This document shows positions 1 to 5,275 of a stretch of DNA of 6,270 nucleotides, piece by piece (the first letter of the stretch is position 1; every line of letters begins with the position of its first letter). The translations under genes were made by a program, and so were the position numbers. The DNA comes from Bacteroidales bacterium (GTDB lineage Bacteria; Bacteroidota; Bacteroidia; Bacteroidales; WCHB1-69): NCBI GenBank assembly GCA_031264975.1, contig JAISDH010000336.1, positions 1-6,270 on the forward strand. The letters are read 5' to 3'. Under the pieces are notes generated by a model. It was given only the letters and a program-made list of their open reading frames with translations. It was not told the DNA's origin and searched no databases.

Positions 1-1826
1 TGGTCGATGATTAAAATAGTCTTGCCATGAAAACTTATAAAATGCGAATCGGTTATTTTTGTCGTGTCTTTTATTCTGTGATAAATATGATTGTTTCTAA
101 TGTTGTAACTGTATGCAGATTGGTCAATGGAGGTATTGCTATCACAAATCATGACGGAGGATTGTCCGTCAATACAATCAATGGCATATCCTGATTTTAT
201 GCTGTAGAAGGTAATTTCTTTTTGTCCATTTACTTGTATTTGTTTGTGAATATCAATTCCCAATATAAAAATAGCACAAGCAAATGATAGAAAAAGATAC
301 AATTTGTTTCTGTAAAAAAATGTTGAGAAAAACAAAACAATCAACAGATAGATAAAAATAATCTGTAGACCGGACAGGTCAATATTTTCCGTAAGCGAAT
401 AGGGTAACGCTTCAACAGCGCTAACTGTCCAATTCATTACTTTTATCAGGCAGACCAGTATCAAAGAGAGACATTTATAAGCAAATCCCCAAAACGAAAA
501 TGCCAAAACAGCAATTCCAACTCCTAACGTAAGGGGTAATAAAATGATGATAATAATATTGGCAATTAAAAAATAATTGGGAAATTGATGAAAATAAGCA
601 ATCGCTAAAGGCGCTGTAAATAATTGTGCAGCAAGAGACACCGAGGCAATCTCCCATACATAGTTTCCTACTCTTGTTCGCGCCTTATATAGAGAATATA
701 AAGGTCGCTGTATCCATACGATGCCAAATACCGCCAAATAAGAAAGCTGAAATCCAACTTCAAAAATTAACAGAGGATTAAAAAGCAAAAGAAAAAACAT
801 GGATGTAATCAAACTGTTGTAGGTTTTTGCCTGTTTGTTTAAAATCGTTCCCACAGAAATGAAAGAAAACATGGTAGAAGCCCTCATAATTGAAGGAGCT
901 AACCCCGTAATACAAGCATACAACCATACCGCGGTCAAAAGAATAAAAAGGCGTGTAATTCGCTGCCACCTTGTTCCATTAAGAAAGCGAAGAAAAAAAG
1001 AAAGAATCATATAAATAATCCCAACATGCAAACCCGATACGCACAAAACATGACTAACTCCTGTGGCGCTATATTTTTGTTCCAAATCAGGGTCTAATTC
1101 ATCATCATATCCCAGCAACATGGCAGTAATAATACCATATTCCTGCATATCCATGTTTGCTTCTTGGAATATTTTTAAAAACCGATTACGTATATTTATG
1201 GAAAAGTGCAAAATAGAATATCCGTTTTTCTCGCTGATTTTTTGCCATGCGTTAGCGGGGATATAGGATTGTAGATAGATGTTTTTTATTGACAGATAAC
1301 GTTTATAGTTAAATGCTTTTGGATTTGTGGGCGGTGGCGGTTCGGTGAGACGGGAATAAAACGATAATTTATCTCCGTATGCGATTTTTTCCGATTGCTC
1401 ATTTCGTGCAACATACAACACCGCTTTACTGTTATCGCTAAGAAATGTATCATGATATTGATAATGATTGATTCTAACAACGATGCTGACTGTGTTTGTT
1501 TTTATGCTTGGATTCTCAATAACAGAAGCAATAAACACAGTTTCTTTTCCCGCTTTCAATGAAGGGGGCGGTTTTCCTTCGTTGATGAACCATTGCGTAT
1601 AACATACAAAAAATGATAACATGAATACAGTAACCAATATGCTACCTATCCAACCCATATGATATTGCGGAAACCTGTACAATACCACTAACACAATCAA
1701 AGCCAGAGCCATAATAGTTAATAGTATACTGACAGGAAATACAATGCGAGTATAAAAAACAATTCCAATTCCAACAACAAAAGGGAGTAAAAAACGCAAC
1801 CCCGGATACTTATTCCACAAGAACAT
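1..1826 (-). CDS. comEC: ComEC/Rec2-family DNA uptake channel protein, C-terminus cut by window edge
   Basis: Inner-membrane channel that carries single-stranded DNA into the cytoplasm during natural transformation (family knowledge). Reading the minus strand from ATG at 1826 gives 608 codons without a stop, running off base 1. An in-frame TAA at 1833-1835 makes this the first possible start. Residues 10-80 contain about three hydrophobic helices. Residues about 93-190 form the DUF4131/OB-like region, ending in NPKAFNYKRYL (168-178). The Competence domain spans about 225-505, with GVSHVLCVSGLHVG (256-269), SIMRA (312-316), GFQLSYLAVFGI (358-369) and AAQLFTAPLAIAYFHQFPN (399-417). About 8-10 further membrane segments lie between 256 and 526. 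From about 527 the tail is soluble. No metallo-beta-lactamase HxHxDH motif is visible, as expected for many Bacteroidota ComEC proteins of roughly 650-700 residues, so perhaps 40-100 residues are missing. The frame is intact; whether the cell is transformable cannot be told from this. Confidence 0.95.
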   Translation of the reverse strand, partial: MFLWNKYPGLRFLLPFVVGIGIVFYTRIVFPVSILLTIMALALIVLVVLYRFPQYHMGWIGSILVTVFMLSFFVCYTQWFINEGKPPPSLKAGKETVFIASVIENPSIKTNTVSIVVRINHYQYHDTFLSDNSKAVLYVARNEQSEKIAYGDKLSFYSRLTEPPPPTNPKAFNYKRYLSIKNIYLQSYIPANAWQKISEKNGYSILHFSINIRNRFLKIFQEANMDMQEYGIITAMLLGYDDELDPDLEQKYSATGVSHVLCVSGLHVGIIYMILSFFLRFLNGTRWQRITRLFILLTAVWLYACITGLAPSIMRASTMFSFISVGTILNKQAKTYNSLITSMFFLLLFNPLLIFEVGFQLSYLAVFGIVWIQRPLYSLYKARTRVGNYVWEIASVSLAAQLFTAPLAIAYFHQFPNYFLIANIIIIILLPLTLGVGIAVLAFSFWGFAYKCLSLILVCLIKVMNWTVSAVEALPYSLTENIDLSGLQIIFIYLLIVLFFSTFFYRNKLYLFLSFACAIFILGIDIHKQIQVNGQKEITFYSIKSGYAIDCIDGQSSVMICDSNTSIDQSAYSYNIRNNHIYHRIKDTTKITDSHFISFHGKTILIID

Positions 1827-1957
1827 AGCTACTTATTCTTTAATGATAAAACAAATTCGATAATTCATCTCATTATTCAATTTTAGTTTCAATTATTTCT
1901 ATTCATTATTTTTTCCGATTAAAATTCATCCGTATTTTTCTTTTATTTTGCGGATAT

Positions 1958-1971
1958 TTTTTGCAAAGGTA
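1958..1971 (-). promoter_or_regulatory. Probable Bacteroidota -7 promoter box for comEC
   Basis: On the minus strand, 1971-1964 reads TACCTTTG, a perfect match to the Bacteroidota housekeeping -7 consensus TAnnTTTG, continuing as CAAAA. It would give a leader of about 130 bases before the comEC ATG at 1826. The partner TTTG element expected about 19-21 bases upstream (around plus-strand 1991-1995) is not clearly present, so this is a half-supported call. Promoter assignment is inferred from motif and position only. Confidence 0.5.
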
Positions 1972-2055
1972 CATAAAAAATAGGATATTCATAATCCCTG
2001 AGGTATTAATATTTCAAGCAGATACGAAATTTTGAAGGTCGGAGAAGTAATTTTT

Positions 2056-2099
2056 GTGATTTATATAATAATATAAATAGAAGATATGTAATAAATCAC
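2056..2099. repeat. Nested AT-rich inverted repeat
   Basis: Two inverted repeats share one left arm. The first is an 8-base perfect pair, ATTTATAT (2059-2066) with ATATAAAT (2071-2078), separated by 4 bases. The second is a 9-base perfect pair, GTGATTTAT (2056-2064) with ATAAATCAC (2091-2099). Only one can form at a time. It lies upstream of the proposed comEC promoter, so it is probably not in the comEC transcript. Arms almost entirely A/T arise easily by chance in such DNA; a role as operator or cruciform is speculation. Confidence 0.4.
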
Positions 2100-2217
2100 T
2101 TTGACCCGCGTTAAGTATTGGCAGTATAAATATAATGACGTCTCATTTTGTCTAATGATGTTGGTTTCCTTTTGTAAAATTCATTGGATAAGAGGATGTT
2201 GAATAAGTAAGGATAAA

Positions 2218-2268
2218 ATGACTGAACCTTGTTCGTGTTTTAATAAACAGTTTTTTAGGCTACCGTAA
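2218..2268 (+). CDS. Possible 16-residue leader peptide before the reductase
   Basis: ATG at 2218 opens a 16-codon frame (MTEPCSCFNKQFFRLP) ending at TAA 2266-2268. Unusually for this window it has a good Shine-Dalgarno-like AGGA (2210-2213) five bases upstream. Its stop codon sits at the junction of the 5' arm and loop of the terminator-like hairpin at 2262-2280, about 115 bases before the reductase start. That is the geometry expected if ribosome passage controls read-through. The peptide resembles nothing I know, and a frame this short can easily be chance. Confidence 0.15.
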   Translation: MTEPCSCFNKQFFRLP

Positions 2269-2280
2269 AGACGGTTTTTT
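2262..2280 (+). terminator. Terminator-like hairpin with T6 tail, no assigned upstream gene
   Basis: ACCGT (2262-2266) pairs with ACGGT (2271-2275) around an AAAG loop and runs straight into a T run ending at 2280. On the minus strand no T run follows, so it should act on plus-strand transcripts. The stem is only 5 base pairs. No recognised plus-strand gene lies just upstream, so it either ends a small RNA or acts as an attenuator for the reductase at 2384. Confidence 0.45.
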
Positions 2281-2383
2281 GAGTGAATAAAATTTAGAAA
2301 TATTTTTAGCATAAAGTAGTAAAGGTAAACAATTCTCTTTTGAGTTTGTTTATTTAGTAAATGAATTATAAATAATTAGAAAA

Positions 2384-3229
2384 ATGGAATCATTAAATGA
2401 CAGATTTATTTTAAGTAATGGAGTAGAAGTTCCATGTATCGGATATGGTACATGGCAAGTTCCCAATGGGAAAACAGGGGTAGATGCAATATTGGAAGCC
2501 CTTAAAATGGGTTATCGCCACATTGATACTGCATCGGTTTATGAGAATGAAGAAAGTGTTGGAGAAGCAATTAGGCAAAGCGGAATCAAAAGAGAAGAGC
2601 TATTCATCACGAGTAAACTTTGGAATACCGACAGAGGATACGATAAAGCATTGAAAGCATTCAATACCTCTATGAAGAAATTGAAGTTGGACTATCTGGA
2701 CTTGTATCTTATTCATTGGCCTGCTGTAAAGTTTAGTAATTGGAGAGATATTAATATTAACACATGGTCTGCTTTTGAAACGCTCTATCGGGAAGAAAAA
2801 GTTAGGAGTATAGGCGTCAGTAATTTTAAAAGATTTCGGATAAAATCATTGATGCAGGTTGTTGAAATCATGCCGCATGTAAATCAAATAGAATTTCATC
2901 CGGGATTTATGCAGTTGCCTACCGTTGAGTTTTGTAAAAATACCGACGTTGTTGTTTCAGCATGGGGACCTTTAGGAGGCGGTAAGATATTGGACAGTCC
3001 TGAATTAAAGGCGATAGCATCCAAATATAATAAATCGGTTTCACAACTGTGTATTAGATGGTGCTTGCAACATAATGTATTACCTCTTCCCAAATCGGTA
3101 AATAAGGGACGGATAATGGAAAATGTAGACGTCTTTGACTTTTTTATTTCTTCTGCAGACATGGAAACCATTGACAATTTACCATATATCGGAGGGTCAA
3201 ACTTAGACCCTGACAGGATAGATTTTTAG
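2384..3229 (+). CDS. Aldo/keto reductase (2,5-diketo-D-gluconate reductase-like)
   Basis: Cytosolic NAD(P)H-dependent reductase of aldehydes and ketones with a TIM-barrel fold; the natural substrate cannot be told from sequence. The 281 residues match the usual length of short bacterial AKRs. All four catalytic residues are present: Asp48 in HIDTA (46-50), Tyr53 in SVYENE (51-56), Lys78 in TSKLWN (76-81) and His111 in LIHWP (109-113). GVSNF (144-148), VNQIEFHP (166-173) and the cofactor-binding LPLPKSVNKGRIMENVDVFDF (233-253) follow, with Lys237, Ser238, Arg243 and Asn247 in the pattern typical of NADPH use. The C-terminus GGSNLDPDRIDF is typical of the group. The start ATG has only an A-rich upstream region and no Shine-Dalgarno, as is common in Bacteroidota. 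It stands alone between two long spacers, so context gives no pathway. The frame is intact. Confidence 0.95.
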   Translation: MESLNDRFILSNGVEVPCIGYGTWQVPNGKTGVDAILEALKMGYRHIDTASVYENEESVGEAIRQSGIKREELFITSKLWNTDRGYDKALKAFNTSMKKLKLDYLDLYLIHWPAVKFSNWRDININTWSAFETLYREEKVRSIGVSNFKRFRIKSLMQVVEIMPHVNQIEFHPGFMQLPTVEFCKNTDVVVSAWGPLGGGKILDSPELKAIASKYNKSVSQLCIRWCLQHNVLPLPKSVNKGRIMENVDVFDFFISSADMETIDNLPYIGGSNLDPDRIDF

Positions 3230-3230
3230 T

Positions 3231-3261
3231 ATCTATTTGTTAGGATTATAGATTTTTCTTT
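3231..3261 (+). terminator. Weak candidate terminator after the aldo/keto reductase
   Basis: ATCTAT (3231-3236) can pair with ATAGAT (3248-3253), followed by TTTTCTTTT. The loop is 11 bases and the stem is A/T rich, so it is weak. The 10-mer ATAGATTTTT occurs twice, at 3218-3227 (over the end of the CDS) and 3248-3257, so ATCTAT could pair with either copy. The position right after the stop codon is the main reason to call it. Confidence 0.3.
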
Positions 3262-3361
3262 TGTCCGGTGTTGTGCTTTTCGGTGGCATTAAGGGGAAAA
3301 CTTTGTTAGTGGAGCAGGAGAATTGTTTCTTTTGAGGTTGTCCAAAATGTAGTTTTGTTTA

Positions 3362-3428
3362 TCATTGCGAAGGGTGAAGTAATTCGTGTTTAATTGGCAC
3401 AATGTTTCGGATTATACCTTCGCAATGA
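3362..3428. repeat. REP-like palindromic element
   Basis: Outer arms TCATTGCGAAGG (3362-3373) and CCTTCGCAATGA (3417-3428) are perfectly complementary over 12 bases. Inside, GTAATTCG (3379-3386) pairs with CGGATTAT (3408-3415), counting two G-U pairs as RNA, across a 5x1 internal loop. A small ATTG/CAAT stem (3393-3396, 3400-3403) sits in the tip. The outer arm resembles the TCATTGCGAg / CGCAATGA core of dispersed intergenic palindromes known in several bacterial genomes. Only one full copy is in the window, so membership in a dispersed family is inference. It could also work as a bidirectional structure in RNA, although no T run follows it. Confidence 0.6.
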
Positions 3429-3443
3429 GGCGAAAGCGGAAAT

Positions 3444-3472
3444 TTTGAAGTTCTTCAAATCAAGTTTCTTGA
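3444..3472. repeat. Two adjacent short palindromes
   Basis: TTTGAAG-TT-CTTCAAA (3444-3459) is a 7-base perfect palindrome with a 2-base centre. TCAAG-TTT-CTTGA (3460-3472) is a 5-base palindrome starting at the next base. They lie 15 bases after the REP-like element. Such compact twofold-symmetric sites can be operators, but no regulator gene is nearby and function is unknown. Confidence 0.35.
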
Positions 3473-3708
3473 GATTGTCATCAGGGGAGAGTCATGTATT
3501 TTTTGCATGGTTTCGGTATTGATATTTCGGATTGCTTTCGAGGGGAAAGAGAGGTGTTGTTTCTTTATATTTGCTTCAATCTTTTTTTGAGTCGCTATGA
3601 AAAAGGAGCGGCTTTGCGTCGAAAAAGAATAGAAAGTCCTGAGACGGAATGAAAAAGCAGAAAATAAACCATGACGTTTCGGGCTGAAATAGCTACTTTG
3701 AGTATCTC

Positions 3709-3988
3709 ATGAAAAAGATTAGGTTGCGTTTTGGACTGTTTTTTTCTTTGGGTTTTGTAACGTTTTTCTTGTTTTTTTAGGGGGTTGAAAATTGAAAATC
3801 TCTATTTCATATATTCCTATTTTTTAACGGATTGTTTTGGAGAAAGAAGTTTTAAAAGGATATTACATTGGGGGACTATCAAAGAATCTGTTCATTTTTC
3901 TCAGGAAAGAAATATGGGTATAAACGCTTTTTTTCTTGTTGATTCCGGAGTACTATATGGGCTTGGCATAAATTGTGTTAGATTGTAA
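3709..3988 (+). pseudogene. Possible broken or phase-variable small exported/membrane protein
   Basis: ATG at 3709 opens a 23-codon frame, MKKIRLR followed by a fully hydrophobic FGLFFSLGFVTFFLFF, which looks like a signal peptide or single membrane helix, ending at TAG 3778-3780. The stop falls directly after a T7 run (3772-3778). Removing one T would continue the frame into the 67-codon open frame at 3785-3988, giving a product of about 92 residues. The downstream part resembles no family I recognise and on its own would need a TTG start (3785). The ATG also overlaps the TGA of a 13-codon frame (ATGA). This could be a real gene with a homopolymer slip, a sequencing error, a decayed gene, or coincidence in AT-rich DNA. 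The stop at 3988 is 23 bases before the DUF4783 gene. Confidence 0.2.
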
Positions 3989-4011
3989 GGTAATCGTTAA
4001 ACAAAAAAACA

Positions 4012-4431
4012 GTGAAAATAAATAGATTACCTTGTAAGAATAAAATAAATTTTATTATATTATTTTCTGCAATAATGGGAATTACTATGTTTTTTTCTGC
4101 AACAAAAGATATTTGTTCCGAAGTAAACAGAAATATTATGGCAGGAGACGCCCAGCAGCTTTCTAAATACCTTGCTCCCATGGTTGAAATGTCTGTTCTG
4201 GGAAATGACGGCTATTTTAGTCGGATTCAAGCTGTCTCTATATTATCCGAATTTTTCAAGAATAATCCTCCTAAAGATTTCACCGTCAAGCAAGGAGGTT
4301 CTGCTTCGGAAAATACGAAATTCTCTATTGGGACTTATACCTCGTCAGGAGGCGTATTTAAAGTGTATTATGTCGTCAAAAGGGAGCAGGATAATGAATT
4401 TATTTATAAGTTAACTATTGAAAAAAAATAA
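4012..4431 (+). CDS. Secreted DUF4783-family protein
   Basis: Small exported protein of unknown function, family DUF4783, largely found in Bacteroidota; as I recall it adopts an NTF2-like fold. The GTG start at 4012 is chosen because it supplies a full signal peptide: basic stretch to Lys11, then a hydrophobic core of residues 12-29 and a likely cleavage near FFSA-TKD (27-33). The in-frame ATG at 4075 (residue 22) would cut the hydrophobic core. Mature-region hallmarks are AGDAQQLSKYLAPMVEMSVLG (44-64), YFSRIQAVSILSEFF (68-82), NNPPKDF (84-90) and FSIGTYTSSGGVFKVYYVV (104-122). The length of 139 residues is normal for the family. It ends 3 bases before nadC, so the two are probably cotranscribed; I recall this pairing as common in Bacteroidales. 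No clear promoter box was found upstream. Confidence 0.88.
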   Translation: MKINRLPCKNKINFIILFSAIMGITMFFSATKDICSEVNRNIMAGDAQQLSKYLAPMVEMSVLGNDGYFSRIQAVSILSEFFKNNPPKDFTVKQGGSASENTKFSIGTYTSSGGVFKVYYVVKREQDNEFIYKLTIEKK

Positions 4432-4434
4432 TTT

Positions 4435-5271
4435 ATGTCTGTTGAAGAAATTATTCGAGAGGCAATAAAAGAAGACGTTGGTAGCGGCGACCATGCGTCT
4501 TTGTTGGCTGTCCCCGATACGGCGTGTGGAAAAGCTGAATTACGAATAAAGGAAGACGGCGTTATTGCAGGAGTAGACATTGCGTTACAGGTTTTCAAAC
4601 ACATTGATAGATTGCTGAAGACTACTATTTTTATTCTTGACGGAAACACGGTTAAAATAAACGATATTGTTTTTGTTGTTGAAGGAAGCGTTCGTTCTAT
4701 TTTAATCGCGGAACGATTGGTGTTAAACATTATGCAACGAATGAGCGGTATTGCAACAAAAACAAAATACTTTTGCGAACTGATTAAGGGAACAAATGCT
4801 CGTTTATTGGATACAAGAAAGACAACGCCTAATTTTCGTTTATTGGAGAAAATGGCTGTTCGCATTGGAGGTGGGTATAATCATCGTATGGGACTGTATG
4901 ATATGATTATGCTAAAAGATAATCACATTGATTACGCGGGAGGAATTGAAAATGCCATAAAAAAAGCGAATGACTATGTAAAGAGCAATCATCTTGATAT
5001 AAAGATTGAAATAGAAACCCGTTCTTTGGACGAAGTGGAAAAAGCGCTTTCTGTGGGAGGTTTTCATCGCATGATGTTTGACAATTTTACGGTAGAAAAT
5101 GTTCGCAAAGGGGTTGAAATGGTAAACAAGAGATACGAAACCGAAGCGTCGGGCAATATAAATGAACATACTATCAGGCAATATGCCCAGACCAGCGTGG
5201 ATTTTATTTCTGTGGGCGCCTTAACCCATTCGGTAAAGGGATTGGATATGAGTTTGAAAGCTATTATATAA
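4435..5271 (+). CDS. nadC: Nicotinate-nucleotide diphosphorylase (carboxylating), quinolinate phosphoribosyltransferase
   Basis: Converts quinolinate and PRPP to nicotinate mononucleotide, CO2 and diphosphate, the third step of de novo NAD synthesis, in the cytosol as a dimer or higher oligomer. The 278 residues are the normal length. Motifs in order: EDVGSGDH (13-20), GVIAGV (42-47), AERLVLNIMQRMSGIAT (92-108), LDTRKTTPNFRLLEKMAVR (125-143) with the expected catalytic Lys139, GGGYNHRMGLYDMIMLKDNH (145-164), IEIET (191-195), MFDN (214-217), EASGNI (237-242) and VDFISVGALTHSVKGLDMSLK (255-275). Residues known to bind phosphate and quinolinate (Arg128, His150, Arg151, Lys161) are all present. 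Small departures from the usual pattern are Ala21 where GDHTS is common and Ser254 where a Gly often precedes VDFIS; neither looks disabling. nadA and nadB are not in the window. Gaps of 3 bases upstream and 4 bases downstream indicate an operon. Confidence 0.97.
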   Translation: MSVEEIIREAIKEDVGSGDHASLLAVPDTACGKAELRIKEDGVIAGVDIALQVFKHIDRLLKTTIFILDGNTVKINDIVFVVEGSVRSILIAERLVLNIMQRMSGIATKTKYFCELIKGTNARLLDTRKTTPNFRLLEKMAVRIGGGYNHRMGLYDMIMLKDNHIDYAGGIENAIKKANDYVKSNHLDIKIEIETRSLDEVEKALSVGGFHRMMFDNFTVENVRKGVEMVNKRYETEASGNINEHTIRQYAQTSVDFISVGALTHSVKGLDMSLKAII

Positions 5272-5275
5272 TTTT

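Larger units (their letters stand above)
1827..2383. other. Divergent intergenic spacer between comEC and the aldo/keto reductase
   Basis: A 557-base, very AT-rich spacer between two divergently transcribed genes. It holds a likely comEC promoter box on the minus strand, a nested AT inverted repeat, a terminator-like hairpin on the plus strand and a possible 16-codon ORF, each listed separately. No longer open frame and no tRNA-like cloverleaf was seen. I found no convincing TTTG / TAnnTTTG promoter pair directly before the reductase. Confidence 0.7.
3230..4011. other. Long spacer without a recognisable intact gene
   Basis: 782 bases between the reductase and the DUF4783 gene. The plus strand is strikingly T- and G-rich and C-poor over about 3280-3780. 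It contains a weak hairpin after the reductase, a REP-like palindrome (3362-3428), a partial copy of its right half (3525-3545), a pair of small palindromes (3444-3472), and short open frames of which only 3709-3988 is listed. From memory, relatives often have rlmH directly before the DUF4783 gene; I see no rlmH or remnant of it here. Confidence 0.6.

Noticed and set aside
475..657. 60-codon minus-strand frame
   Set aside because: It lies out of frame inside comEC; the comEC frame shows family motifs across the same bases.
778..969. 63-codon minus-strand frame
   Set aside because: Shadow of the comEC region encoding SIMRA and adjacent helices.
1063..1480. A plus-strand 67-codon frame and a minus-strand 64-codon frame
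   Set aside because: Both overlap comEC in other frames and show no domain.
2316..2327. Minus-strand TACCTTTACTA, near match to the -7 promoter box
   Set aside because: It lacks the final G of TAnnTTTG and an upstream TTTG, and no gene is positioned to use it.
2896..3177. 93-codon minus-strand frame
   Set aside because: Antisense shadow of the aldo/keto reductase, whose plus-strand frame is fully conserved.
3194..3210. GGGTC/GACCC stem-loop near the end of the reductase gene
   Set aside because: It lies inside the CDS encoding the conserved GGSNLDPD segment, has no T run, and is probably a by-product of coding.
3494..3652. 52-codon plus-strand frame starting MYFLHGFGID, with a GGGGAG stretch upstream
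   Set aside because: No recognisable family, composition like the surrounding spacer, and it overlaps the partial REP-like copy. Too weak to call a gene.
3836..3871. TTTG followed by TACATTGG as a promoter for the DUF4783 gene
   Set aside because: Spacing of 24 bases is too long and the -7 box has a mismatch.
3978..4181. 67-codon minus-strand frame
   Set aside because: Antisense to the DUF4783 gene, which has a signal peptide and family motifs on the plus strand.
4404..4865. 153-codon minus-strand frame
   Set aside because: Antisense shadow of nadC; no domain, while nadC is unmistakable.
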